The notes: generated by a model from the letters alone, not told the origin. A DNA stretch of 21,132 nt from Bacteroidales bacterium UBA4866 (GCA_002399565.1 DHDW01000017.1:1-21132), one strand, 5' to 3'; shown: positions 1 to 8,900, counted from the first letter of the stretch. Translations and numbers: made by a program.

Positions 1-42
1 CCAATTGAAGTATTGTGGAGAGCGAGGAAGGGGAAAGAATAA
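1..42 (+). CDS. Possible C-terminal end of a gene entering from the left (partial)
   Basis: Frame 1 is open from the window edge for 13 codons (ending RKGKE) and stops at TAA 40-42. The next gene on the same strand starts 94 bases later. The length is too short to identify a family, and an open stretch of 13 codons can occur by chance. It is listed because polysaccharide genes normally sit upstream of a CapD-type dehydratase on the same strand. Confidence 0.3.
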   Translation, partial: PIEVLWRARKGKE

Positions 43-83
43 GGTTTTTCGTAAAAATACAGATAATTGTATTAATTTTGGGG

Positions 84-114
84 TTTGAAATTAAGGGTAT
101 AATATCATATTTTG
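84..114 (+). promoter_or_regulatory. Putative Bacteroidota promoter for the CapD-like gene
   Basis: TTTG at 84-87 is followed after 20 bases by TATTTTG at 108-114. The element is close to the Bacteroidota consensus (TTTG, about 19-21 bases, TAnnTTTG), but the -7 box has one n instead of two. It lies 22 bases before the ATG at 137. Confidence 0.35.
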
Positions 115-136
115 ATTGTAGAAAAGCAGTAATACG

Positions 137-2068
137 ATGAATAGACTATATAAAAAGATGCTTTCGTTGATTAATAAATTGATGAAAGACAGGTATCTTC
201 CTTCTTGGGTTATTATCCTAATTGACTTTGGTATTTGTGTTCTTGCTGCCTTTATTTCTGGTTTTATTCTTGGTGGAAAGGAGAAGTATTTCAACTTTCC
301 TTTGGATGTTTACTCCGCAAGATTCCTTATTCTTTCAATAGTTCTAACTACAAGTTTCTTAGTTCTTTTCAGGGTTGCAAAAGGTGTTATTCGCTATTCT
401 ACCTTTAGCGATGCAATGAGAATTTTCTTTGCTGTGGTTTTCTCTTGTGCTTTAATGCTTATCGTTAATGCTATTTACAAATATAAAATTGACCCTTTGG
501 AAAAGGATTTTATCCCCAAACAGCTAATTCTTATCTATTTCTTTGTTTGCTATATTGGGCTATTTCTTTTCCGTATGTTTGTTCGCTGGTTGTTTGAAAA
601 AGCCTATAAAGCAGGAATACATATAAGCATGACCACTTCAGTAATTATTTTTGGAGCAGGAAGAACAGGAACTGCAACTGCCAACACCATGATGAGTGCT
701 TCAAGAAAATACTACATTAAAGGGTTCTTTGATGATGAAGATTCTCTCTCTGGAAAGTCAATTATGGGTTTCAGGATTTGGGGAAAGAAAGATTTTGAAA
801 AGATTTTAAGCTATAAAGATATTGATGAGTTGGTTATTGCAACCAATAGAATTACCACTCAAAGGAAGAATGAAATTTTTGACCTTTGCTACAAAAATAA
901 GATTAAGGTACTTACTGTTCCTCACATAAAAACTTGGACTGATGGTGAGTTGAAGGTGGAACAGATTAAGGAAATTCAAATTGAACAGCTTTTAAATCGT
1001 GAAGAGATTAAACTAAATGTTGATATAATAAGCCGTGAAATTGCTGATAAAACAGTTATGGTTACTGGTGCTGCTGGTTCAATTGGCAGTGAAATCATTC
1101 GTCAGCTTACTCGCTTCAATCCTAAACTTATTTGTGTATTAGACCAAGCTGAAACCTCTCTTTATAATATTGAAAACGAATTAATAGATAAATATCCAGA
1201 GGCAAAATACAAAACAATTATCTGTTCTGTTCAAGACAAAGAAAGACTTGAAGATGTATTTAATCAAATTCGTCCCGATATTGTCTTCCATGCTGCTGCT
1301 TACAAACATGTTCCTATGATGGAGGCTCATCCTTATGAAGCTGTTAGGGTAAATGTGTTTGGAACAAAGAATATTGCAGATCTTTCTTCAAAGTATGGAG
1401 TAAAGAAGTTTGTTATGATTTCAACCGATAAGGCTGTTAATCCAACCAATGTTATGGGTGCAACCAAACGATTTGCTGAAATCTATATTCAATCCTTAGG
1501 AAAGACATCCCAAACTCAGTTCATAACAACTCGATTTGGAAATGTGCTTGGCTCCAATGGTTCTGTTATACCCCGTTTTCGTCAGCAAATTCAAAAAGGA
1601 GGTCCTGTAACAGTAACACATCCTGATATTATACGCTACTTTATGACAATTCCAGAAGCTTGTCGTTTGGTTTTGGAAGCAGGAGTAATGGGCAAGGGAG
1701 GAGAAATATTCCTTTTCGATATGGGAGAACCTGTGAAGATTCTTGATTTAGCCAAAAGGATGATTAAGCTTTCTAATCTTGAGCTTGACAAAGATATTAA
1801 AATTGAATTTACAGGACTTCGTCCAGGTGAAAAGCTTTACGAAGAACTTCTTAATCAAAAAGAACACTCTCTTCCAACCTATCATAATAAGATTTTCGTT
1901 GCCAACAACGAATCCTTTGAAATGGATGAAGTAATTAAATCCTTTGTTGATTTGGAACAAGAATGCCATAATCAAAGTGAAGAAGGAATTGTTAGAGTAA
2001 TTAAAAGTCTTGTAAGAAATTTCAAAAGTAATAATAGCCGATTTGAAAAATTAGATGCAAAGGAATAA
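137..2068 (+). CDS. Membrane-bound nucleotide-sugar 4,6-dehydratase/epimerase, CapD/PglF/WbpM family
   Basis: This 643-residue protein should modify a UDP-linked sugar, most likely as a UDP-GlcNAc 4,6-dehydratase, at the start of a polysaccharide or protein-glycosylation pathway. The N-terminus has about four transmembrane segments (roughly residues 22-45, 62-82, 92-113 and 129-149), then a CoA-binding-like Rossmann domain around residue 170 (IFGAGRTG). The catalytic SDR domain starts with the nucleotide motif TGAAGSIG at 310-317. STDK begins at S429 and is followed by M440 and K444, giving the SX10MX3K pattern known from long FlaA1/WbpM-type enzymes, where Met replaces the usual SDR Tyr. Length and domain order are normal for the long membrane form. 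The reading frame overlaps the next gene by 14 bases, so the two are probably co-transcribed. The exact sugar product cannot be read from sequence. Starts at M9 or M17 are also possible. Confidence 0.93.
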   Translation: MNRLYKKMLSLINKLMKDRYLPSWVIILIDFGICVLAAFISGFILGGKEKYFNFPLDVYSARFLILSIVLTTSFLVLFRVAKGVIRYSTFSDAMRIFFAVVFSCALMLIVNAIYKYKIDPLEKDFIPKQLILIYFFVCYIGLFLFRMFVRWLFEKAYKAGIHISMTTSVIIFGAGRTGTATANTMMSASRKYYIKGFFDDEDSLSGKSIMGFRIWGKKDFEKILSYKDIDELVIATNRITTQRKNEIFDLCYKNKIKVLTVPHIKTWTDGELKVEQIKEIQIEQLLNREEIKLNVDIISREIADKTVMVTGAAGSIGSEIIRQLTRFNPKLICVLDQAETSLYNIENELIDKYPEAKYKTIICSVQDKERLEDVFNQIRPDIVFHAAAYKHVPMMEAHPYEAVRVNVFGTKNIADLSSKYGVKKFVMISTDKAVNPTNVMGATKRFAEIYIQSLGKTSQTQFITTRFGNVLGSNGSVIPRFRQQIQKGGPVTVTHPDIIRYFMTIPEACRLVLEAGVMGKGGEIFLFDMGEPVKILDLAKRMIKLSNLELDKDIKIEFTGLRPGEKLYEELLNQKEHSLPTYHNKIFVANNESFEMDEVIKSFVDLEQECHNQSEEGIVRVIKSLVRNFKSNNSRFEKLDAKE

Positions 2069-3050
2069 AATTATTGACATAGCAAAGGGGATAGGGATTA
2101 TGCTTGTGGTTTACACTCACACCAAGTGTTATGCTCACGATGCCATTTACATTTTTATTATGCCACTCTTCTTTGCCCTAAGTGGATATTTCTTTAATGA
2201 AGGAAGAACCATAAAGGAAAATATTAAAAACAAATTTAATAGCCTCATAATACCTTATATCTTCTACTTCCTCTTAGTTCAATCTCTTTTTATTCTTGTT
2301 CATAAATTCTTCTATCAAGATATATATTTTGCATGGGGAATGTTTTTCAAACCCTATTGGGCAGTTGGTCCAATGTGGTTCTTTTGGGGCTTGTTCTTTA
2401 CTTCTGTTTTCTTTACACTTATTGCCAAAATATTCAAAAAGACATATTTAATTATTCTTCTTAGCCTAATCTTCAGCATTGGAGGTTATTTACTCTCACT
2501 ATATAAAATACAAATCCCACTCTATATTGACTCTGCACTAAGCATGACCATATTCTATGCTTTTGGATACCTTCTAAAGAAGTTTAATGTTGTAGAAAAA
2601 CTAAACACCAAAACTTCAATTATTGTTGGAGTTTCATCTCTTATTCTTTACTCCTTAGCAATTGTATTCCAAATAGTAAATAATACCAAACCAAACGAAG
2701 TTCCTCAAAACTATCCTTTGTTTTTATTAGCTGCCATGGGAGCAATAATGATTTTCCTGATTGTTTGCAGATATATTATGCGTTTTAAATTCCTTTCCAG
2801 CCTGCTAAGCTTCTACGGAAAAGAATCCCTAATAATATTTGTATTTCATGTCTTTACATTCTATTTATTCTGTCTATTGTTTAACTTGGATATAAAAAAC
2901 CTAACCTATCTTCAAGGCTTCTTAATCACAATCTTTGCCCTAATACTTTCAATGATAATTGGACTATTGCAAATGAAATACCTCCCAATCCCCAACCTGA
3001 AGCAAATGTACAGGTATTTGAAAGAAACCCTTAAGACTTCTCTAAAATAA
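2055..3050 (+). CDS. Membrane acyltransferase 3 family protein (sugar O-acetyltransferase-like)
   Basis: This 331-residue, very hydrophobic protein has about ten predicted transmembrane helices. The N-terminal block (DIAKGIGIMLVVYTH, then MPLFFALSGYFF) is the signature of the acyltransferase_3 family and resembles the fucose 4-O-acetylase/NolL-like branch. His22 in the first helix matches the conserved His of the family, followed by the FF..SGYFF motif near residue 40-47. Members move an acyl group, usually acetyl, onto a sugar at the cytoplasmic membrane. The start overlaps the end of the dehydratase gene by 14 bases, which indicates translational coupling and a role in decorating the same glycan. 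The acceptor and acyl donor are not determined by the sequence. Confidence 0.88.
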   Translation: MQRNKIIDIAKGIGIMLVVYTHTKCYAHDAIYIFIMPLFFALSGYFFNEGRTIKENIKNKFNSLIIPYIFYFLLVQSLFILVHKFFYQDIYFAWGMFFKPYWAVGPMWFFWGLFFTSVFFTLIAKIFKKTYLIILLSLIFSIGGYLLSLYKIQIPLYIDSALSMTIFYAFGYLLKKFNVVEKLNTKTSIIVGVSSLILYSLAIVFQIVNNTKPNEVPQNYPLFLLAAMGAIMIFLIVCRYIMRFKFLSSLLSFYGKESLIIFVFHVFTFYLFCLLFNLDIKNLTYLQGFLITIFALILSMIIGLLQMKYLPIPNLKQMYRYLKETLKTSLK

Positions 3051-3076
3051 TCTTTCTTTAAACCATATCTCTGATT

Positions 3077-3147
3077 ATATCTCTTTGCATATAAATTAAT
3101 TTATTATGTGGCTTTTATATGCTTTTGCATATAATTTCTTATTTTTG
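3077..3147 (+). promoter_or_regulatory. Duplicated operator-like element and -7 box before the DUF488 gene
   Basis: A 16-base element occurs twice, 40 bases apart. At 3117-3132 it is a perfect inverted repeat (ATATGC, TTTT, GCATAT). At 3077-3092 it is a degenerate copy (ATATCTCTTTGCATAT) with 13 of 16 positions identical. Eight bases after the second copy is TATTTTTG (3140-3147), an exact TAnnTTTG -7 element. Two equally oriented palindromes just upstream of a -7 box look like binding sites of a dimeric regulator, perhaps encoded in the same locus. The -7 box lies only nine bases before the ATG at 3157, so the leader would be almost absent, which is a weakness of this reading. Confidence 0.45.
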
Positions 3148-3156
3148 CAGGATAAT

Positions 3157-4053
3157 ATGTATTATAGAAGGAAAATATTATTGGCTTTATTAAGTTTTTT
3201 CGGAGGTAAACTAACTGCAAAACAACTTCAAAAATATTTGTTTTTGTTTACTCGCCAACAAGATACGAAATCTTTTGATTTTGTCCCCTACCATTATGGC
3301 TGTTTTTCATTCCAAGCCAATCAAGATATATCGACCTTAACCAAATATGGTTACTGTCAAATAACGGAAACAAAAGATGGAAGATTTTACGAGCTTATAA
3401 AAGATGAAGATTTTATCAATACACTCAAACCTGAAGACAAACAAAAATTAATTGATACTAAAGACAAGTTCGGTAAGTTAACTCAAACTGAATTAATTCG
3501 TCATACTTATAGAAACTATCCATACTATGCAATAAAAAGTGATATTGCAAAGAGTTTGTTAAATAGTTCCGAGCTTGAAATAATTGAACAACAAAAAAGA
3601 CATTATTCAGAGAAACAACTATTTTCGATTGGATATGAAGGCATTTCGTTAGAAACATATATCAATAAATTGATAATAAACGACGTGCATGTTCTTTGCG
3701 ATGTGAGAAAGAATGCATATAGTCAAAAATATGGTTTTTCAAAAAAAACTCTTGAATTAGCCTGCAAGGGTACAAATATTGAATATATTCATATCCCTGA
3801 TTTAGGGATTGTGTCAGATAAAAGGCAAGAGCTAAATACACAAGCAGATTATGATGCCCTATTTAACGAATACAAACAAACAACTTTAATTGGTAACAAT
3901 AAATCAATTCTATATATTCGTGATTTGTTAGATAAATATAAAAGAGTAGCACTTACTTGTTTTGAAAAAGACCCTAAACAATGTCATAGAACTTGTGTAG
4001 CTAATACTTTAATTCAACTACCAAATGCTGATTATGGATTAAAACTTTTGTAG
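3157..4053 (+). CDS. DUF488 domain protein with N-terminal YwgA/SocA-like region
   Basis: I choose ATG 3157 (298 residues) over ATG 3106, because the earlier codon lies inside the repeated element and upstream of the -7 box. Residues 1-80 (KYLFLFTRQ, FVPYHYGCFS, LTKYGYCQI) resemble the start of YwgA- and SocA/Panacea-type proteins, a helical region seen in antitoxin and accessory contexts. Residues 156-286 form a DUF488 domain: FSIGYEG at 156-162, CDVRKN at 181-186 and the C-terminal FEKDPKQCHR block with C268, C276, H277 and R278. DUF488 has no established biochemical role that I can rely on, although its Cys/His/Arg conservation suggests an enzyme. Only two bases separate its stop (TAG) from the next start, so the pair is an operon. 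Combined with its place among accessory genes, a role in stress or defence is possible but unproven. Confidence 0.8.
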   Translation: MYYRRKILLALLSFFGGKLTAKQLQKYLFLFTRQQDTKSFDFVPYHYGCFSFQANQDISTLTKYGYCQITETKDGRFYELIKDEDFINTLKPEDKQKLIDTKDKFGKLTQTELIRHTYRNYPYYAIKSDIAKSLLNSSELEIIEQQKRHYSEKQLFSIGYEGISLETYINKLIINDVHVLCDVRKNAYSQKYGFSKKTLELACKGTNIEYIHIPDLGIVSDKRQELNTQADYDALFNEYKQTTLIGNNKSILYIRDLLDKYKRVALTCFEKDPKQCHRTCVANTLIQLPNADYGLKLL

Positions 4054-4055
4054 AA

Positions 4056-4874
4056 ATGCCTCTAACTCGTATTTTAATTTCAGTGAAAACTTATCCCACA
4101 CTATCTACCACATACGACGAATTAGTTTGTACAGCAGGCTTTAGAGAGGATGGTTCTTGGATAAGAATTTATCCAGTCCCTTACAGAAAGCTGGAATATA
4201 CAGATAGATACAAGAAATGGCAATGGATAGAAATAGATATTGTCCGCAACACAAGAGATTTTAGAAAAGAGAGTTATAGACCTGCCGATTTAAAAAAAGA
4301 AATTATAGTAGGTGACTCTATCCCCACAATTAAAAATTGGAAACTTCGTAAAGACATTGCTTTGAAAAATGTTTATACCAATATGTCAGAACTTATTCAA
4401 GAAGCAAAAGATGAAAATATTAGTACATCATTAGCTGTTCTTAAGCCAAAGAAAGTTTTGGATTTTATTTGGGAGCCTTGCGAAAGAGAATGGGATAAGA
4501 AAAAGCTTGACGCTATAATAGCAAAACAAGCTCAGGGAAGCTTGTTCGACAATGAAGAAACAAAAAAGTTATTTAAGATAGCTAAAAAAATACCTTATAA
4601 ATTTTCATATGTATTTACCACAGATGACGGCAAAGAACGCACTCTAATGGTAGAAGATTGGGAATTGGGAGAATTGTTCTGGAAATATGATGATGAAGAA
4701 TTGGCATGCCAAAAAGTAAAAGAAAAATATTTTGACTACATGGTGAATAAATGTGACCTATATTTCTTTCTTGGCACAACTAAAAGATTTCATAATGTAG
4801 GACATAATCCATTTATTATAATTGGTTTGTTTTATCCTAAAAAAGAAGACAAATCTCAACTTTCGCTATTTTAA
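4056..4874 (+). CDS. Uncharacterised partner of the DUF488 protein
   Basis: This is a 272-residue soluble protein without signal peptide or membrane segment. The first 60 residues carry the most conserved-looking block: VKTYPTLSTTYDELVCTAG, then an aromatic and Arg-rich stretch (SWIRIYPVPYR, ending at residue 44) and WQWIEID. A beta-rich N-terminus of this sort would fit an OB-like or nucleic-acid-binding fold; a dual-OB assignment is possible but I cannot confirm it. The C-terminal part (residues 180-272) has a second beta-rich block ending in HNVGHNPFIIIGLFYP. The gene follows the DUF488 gene by two bases and no other gene follows on this strand, so the two products probably act together. 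Function unknown. Confidence 0.72.
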   Translation: MPLTRILISVKTYPTLSTTYDELVCTAGFREDGSWIRIYPVPYRKLEYTDRYKKWQWIEIDIVRNTRDFRKESYRPADLKKEIIVGDSIPTIKNWKLRKDIALKNVYTNMSELIQEAKDENISTSLAVLKPKKVLDFIWEPCEREWDKKKLDAIIAKQAQGSLFDNEETKKLFKIAKKIPYKFSYVFTTDDGKERTLMVEDWELGELFWKYDDEELACQKVKEKYFDYMVNKCDLYFFLGTTKRFHNVGHNPFIIIGLFYPKKEDKSQLSLF

Positions 4875-4924
4875 TTATTTTTTACTATTACCAATTCTTA
4901 TAAGTTTATACTAGACAAGAAATT

Positions 4925-4960
4925 AAAAAAGGGAAGTAGAAATTACTCTTACTCCCCTTT
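4925..4960 (-). terminator. Rho-independent terminator of the HU-like gene
   Basis: On the minus strand an 11-bp stem (4950-4960 pairing with 4928-4938, one G-U wobble) encloses an 11-base loop and runs into TTTTTT (4930-4925). It lies 25 bases after the TAG of the HU-like gene. Read from the plus strand the tail is poor (TTTAGATT), so it would stop the DUF488 operon only weakly. Confidence 0.7.
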
Positions 4961-4984
4961 AGATTCCGAAAACCAATTCTCTAA

Positions 4985-5416
4985 CTACGGAGTTGGAGTT
5001 TCGTTTCCAGTTTTTGACTGCAATCCCTTGATGTCTAAATCAACGAATGTAGTCTTTGTTTCCCTAAGCTTTTTGTAAAACCTTTTTGAAGGACGGAAAC
5101 GTACATACTTCCTTGTAATGGTTTCTGCAGTTACTTCCTCTAAGGTATCAACAGCTTTGGCTGTGATTTTGAAATAAAATTTCCCTAAATCACCCAACTC
5201 AACAGGATTTCCCTGCAAGAGATTCCATGTTACAACAGTTTCCAACTGTCTTAGGGTGTTAAGGATATCCCCAGCTGAAAGTGTAGATGTTTCTGAAATC
5301 ATTTCAGCAATTTCCTCAAAACCTACTGTTTCATTGTGGAAAATCCTTGCCAGCCATTTTTCACCAGGATTTGTTCCTGTTGAAATTCTCCTTTTTACCT
5401 TAAGAATTCTAGGCAT
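4985..5416 (-). CDS. HU-family DNA-binding protein (HU-HIG type)
   Basis: This 143-residue protein belongs to the Bacteroidota-specific HU-related group of histone-like proteins. The N-terminus is basic (KVKRRISTG), followed by the two-helix dimerisation region (FEEIAEMISETSTLSAGDI) and the beta-arm/saddle region (VELGDLGKFYFKI). The C-terminus (VRFRPSKRFYKKL) is the typical 'I/VRFRPSK' strand of this family, and a short Thr/Pro tail (ETPTP) ends the protein. Such proteins bind DNA without strong sequence preference and shape the nucleoid; many Bacteroidota genomes carry several copies. It is a single-gene unit between divergent and convergent neighbours, with a clear terminator behind it. 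No perfect TAnnTTTG box is seen upstream. The nearest is GAGATTTG on the minus strand, next to a small inverted repeat (TTGC, six T, GCAA) at 5446-5459. Confidence 0.88.
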   Translation of the reverse strand: MPRILKVKRRISTGTNPGEKWLARIFHNETVGFEEIAEMISETSTLSAGDILNTLRQLETVVTWNLLQGNPVELGDLGKFYFKITAKAVDTLEEVTAETITRKYVRFRPSKRFYKKLRETKTTFVDLDIKGLQSKTGNETPTP

Positions 5417-5651
5417 AATAGTAATCGATAAGGTTTTTTAGATTATTGCTTTTTTGCAACAAATCTCTCCCTATCTTATTTACTTAATAACTGGGAAATT
5501 TTTTTTCTGAGTGATTTTGATAACTTTTTTTAAAAATATTTTTCAATATTATGATATGCAGGGATTTAAAATTTACAATTTATGAATTTTTATGACAAAA
5601 ATTAATAACCTTAATTGCCTGTTTTCTGCCTTAGAAGATAATAAAAAATAA
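5417..5651. other. A/T-rich intergenic stretch before the 22-bp repeats
   Basis: I see no coding pattern here in either direction. The stretch holds the upstream region of the minus-strand HU-like gene, then long A and T tracts around 5500-5560 that may be bent DNA. No tRNA-like or riboswitch-like fold is apparent. Confidence 0.5.
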
Positions 5652-5750
5652 ACTTAGTCCTTGCATCAAATAAACTAAGTCCTTAGGGTCAGAGGACTAA
5701 GTCCTTAAGCATAGAAGACTTAGTCCTTTGGGGGTAAGGACTAAGTCTAT
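5652..5750. repeat. Five-unit 22-bp tandem repeat with palindromic ACTWAGTCCTT cores
   Basis: The core ACTTAGTCCTT or ACTAAGTCCTT starts at 5652, 5674, 5696 and 5718, and a shortened core (ACTAAGTC) at 5740. The period is exactly 22 bases throughout. About 11 bases of each unit are conserved and 11 differ freely (for example GCATCAAATAA, AGGGTCAGAGG, AAGCATAGAAG). Several cores are preceded by GG, so the site itself is a palindrome (GGACT, A, AGTCC). Neighbouring units can also pair with one another. No sixth unit is found on either side. There are no cas genes, and the unit is too short for a CRISPR. The regular two-turn spacing suggests an array of protein-binding sites on one face of the helix, or a structured RNA. 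Confidence 0.85.
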
Positions 5751-5754
5751 TTTT
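5716..5754 (+). terminator. Strong hairpin formed by the last two repeat units, terminator-like
   Basis: Bases 5716-5728 and 5736-5748 form a perfect 13-bp stem with a seven-base loop (TGGGGGT), followed by ATTTTT at 5749-5754. Structurally this is a good plus-strand intrinsic terminator. However, no plus-strand gene ends just before it, so it may instead be a by-product of the repeat or end a short untranslated RNA. Confidence 0.45.
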
Positions 5755-5862
5755 CAGCTGCTTTATTCTGTGATATTCATCTATTTAAGTTTGCTTTTTT
5801 TATCCTAAAATGAATGAATAGTATTTATGTAGTAATACTTCAATTTAAAAATACATTTGTAG

Positions 5863-5894
5863 TTTGAACTTAGGTCATATATTTTGTATGTTTG
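5863..5894 (+). promoter_or_regulatory. Bacteroidota-type promoter of the STAND ATPase gene
   Basis: TTTG at 5863-5866 is followed, after 20 bases, by TATGTTTG at 5887-5894, an exact TAnnTTTG -7 element with correct spacing. It leaves a leader of about 40 bases before the ATG at 5940, supporting that start and not a start at 6357. A second -7-like box (TACATTTG) lies at 5852-5859. Confidence 0.65.
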
Positions 5895-5939
5895 CAAAAA
5901 GAATATATGTCTCTTTGAATATTAAAAAATGTTATTAAT

Positions 5940-8900
5940 ATGAATTGGAAAATTTTTGAATTAAAATACGACAAACGAGAAACTTGGGCATTTGAACAAA
6001 TGTCTTATTTACTTTTCTGTATATAGTTTAATGATAGAATTGGACTATTTCGCTACAAAAACCAAACAGGAATTGAGACAGAACCAATCGAAAAGGACGG
6101 AAAATTTTATGGATTTCAATCTAAATATTATACAACCTCGATCTCTGACAATAAAAGTGACATTATAGATTCAATTAATAAAGCCAAATCTAAAAACAAA
6201 CAATTAAATGTAGTTTATCTTTATCTCAATCAAGAACTATCTGAAAGTACTAAAATAACCAAGAAGAAACCTCAATACCAAATAGACATTGAGAAATCGG
6301 CTAAAGCATTAGACATAAATATTCAATGGCGAGTTCCTAGTCATTTTGAATTACAATTGTCTTTGCCTAAAAATAAATATTTGTTTGATATTTTTTTCAG
6401 TACTGACACAAGCGAAGGAGATTTGATTGATGAACTTTATAAACACAACGAAAATATTTTACAAGCAATTCAAACTGAAATATCTTATGGGGATAAACAA
6501 ATCAAAATTAACCGAAATTCTGTTGTTGAAACAATATCAAATGCTTCTCAAAACAGGAAAAACATTATTATTTCAGGCGAAGGAGGTTGCGGTAAAACAG
6601 CAATTTTCAAGGAGTTTTATAATTCCAATTTTATAAAAATGCCAATTTGTGTTTTTAAAGCAAATGAGCTTAATGTTAATCATATTAATGACATATTTCA
6701 ATTTGACCACAAATTCACATTTATGCAGTTTCTCAATGCTTTTAAAGATGAACCTATTAAAATATTTGTAATTGATTCAGCAGAAAAACTTGCAGGAATT
6801 TCTAACAACGACATTCTTATTACTTTAATACAACAGTTAAAAGAAAATGATTGGAATATAATCTTTACAACACGCTATGCTTATCTTAATGATTTAACTT
6901 TTCATATTAGAGAGAATTATCAGTTGCCATTTGTCGTTAATGATATTTCTTTGATTGGTATTGATGAATTAGAATCAATAGCAGAAGAATTTAATTTTTC
7001 ACTACCAGAGAATCAAAAATTTGTAGAAAGACTTAGAAATCTATTTTATCTAAATGAATATGTTCAGTATTATCCAAATATAGATAAGCAAGGAAACTTT
7101 AAGGGTTTTATTGACTTGCTTTGGAAAAAACGAATACAAAATAATATCATTCAAAAAGACAATTTACATATAGAAAGAGAAAAGTGTATTATCAGCATTG
7201 CCAAACAAAGATGTGAGACAGGACGGTTTTATATCAATGCTGATAGTTTGCCGCAATCTGCATTGTTTCAATTAAAGCAAGACGAAATACTTGGTTATGA
7301 AGATACTCATAATGGATATTTCATTACTCACGATATTTATGAAGAATGGACTTTAGATAAAATAGTTTCTCGCAGTTTTTCAAATTATTCAAACACAAAA
7401 GAATTTTTTGACGACTTAGGAAATTCATTACCTATTCGCAGAGCATTTAGATTGTGGTTATCTGACCATTTATCTGAAAACAGTAAAGAAATAGAAAGTT
7501 TTATTCAGGATGCATTTACAAACGTTGATGTTTCACAATTTTGGAAAGATGAATTTTTAGTTTCCGTTTTATTGTCGGATTATTCAGAGACATTTTTTAA
7601 CTTTTTCGAGAAAGAAATCATTGCAAATGATTTTAAAATACTAAAACGAATACTATTCCTATTAAGAATTGCATGTACTGATATTTCATCAATTCAAAAT
7701 ATCGAAACTATAAAGCCAAAAGGTAAAGGATGGGAAGAAGTAATTACACTTATTAACAAACATAAATCTGATTTTTTCGATAACAATTTAAAACTTGTTT
7801 TACCAGTCTTAACTAATTGGTGCGAATTCAGTAAAAAAGGAGAAACAACACGATTTGCTGGGTTATTAGCATTAAGTATCATTGAAAAAGCTGAAATATC
7901 CAAAGACTTTTATATTCATGATGATGTAGAAGAAAAAATATTTGGAATAGTTTTCAACGCCTCAAATGAAGTAAAATCAGAATTAAAAGAAATATTTGAT
8001 AAAGTTATTGCTAACAAATTTACTAAATACAATGCCCCTTATAGCGGACTTTGTTCAAAAATTTTAGAGAAACCATACATTGCAATAGAAGTAATAAAAG
8101 CACTTCCATTGTCAGTTATCCAATTATGTGAATTATTTTGGCAAAAACAAGAAAGAGAAGAAGATGATCTTGATTATGAAAAAAATAGCATGGAAAGTCA
8201 ATATGGTCTAGTAAATGAATTTAGACATAGTTATTTTCCTGCAAGTGCCAATCAAACACCAATAAAATGGTTATTACAAATAGCATTCTATGAAACACTT
8301 GATTTTATCATAGAATTTACAAATAAATCAATTGAATATTATAGCAAATCTGACTATGGAAAAGAGGATGTTGTAAAAATTACATTGCACATAAATGGAA
8401 AAGAAGTACCACAGTATTTGAGTAGTTCTATTTGGTGTACGTATCGTGGAAACGATAGTACGGTTGTTCCGCATTTATTACAGTCAATACATATGGCATT
8501 AGAAAAGTTTCTTTTAGAACTTTCTCAAATAATAGATCAGAAAACAATCCAGAACATACTTATAAAAATCCTCATTCAATCGAAATCGGCTTCTCTTACT
8601 TCCATTGTCTGTAGCGTAGTGCTTGCTAATCCTAACAAATTCTACGATATAGCTTTGATTTTATTTAGAACAATAGAATTATTTCATTTGGATACAATTA
8701 GATGTTCAAATGAGTTTCAAGCTAAATTGCTGTATTCAATTGGTTATGGAATGGATAAATTAAAAAATCTTTTATACGTAGATGAAAGACTTAAAACATG
8801 TGAGGATAAACATAGAAATTCAAATTTAGAATTATTGTTTTTGAATTATCAACTTTTGGGAGTAAAAGAATTTACAGAAGAACAAAACAAAGAATTCATC

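Noticed and set aside
3106..3156. Upstream ATG start for the DUF488 gene
   Set aside because: The 17 extra codons overlap a perfect palindrome and a -7 element, and the translated segment is not conserved-looking; ATG 3157 is the better start.
5256..5441. 61-codon plus-strand frame over the HU-like gene
   Set aside because: It is antisense to a well-supported HU-HIG gene and has no promoter or family signature.
5652..5750. CRISPR array
   Set aside because: The conserved part is only 11 bases, the variable parts are 11 bases, the period is 22 and there is no cas gene; true CRISPR repeats and spacers are about 23-45 bases each.
6024..6026. Genetic-code change or programmed recoding at TAG
   Set aside because: TAG ends the DUF488, HU-like, second lipoprotein, WbuB-like and DprA-like genes, so it is a normal stop; no stem-loop typical of recoding is seen just after it.
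6357..6359. TTG as the natural start of the STAND protein
   Set aside because: The same frame continues upstream with nuclease-type motifs to ATG 5940, which has a proper promoter; the TTG is only the first alternative start codon after the stop.
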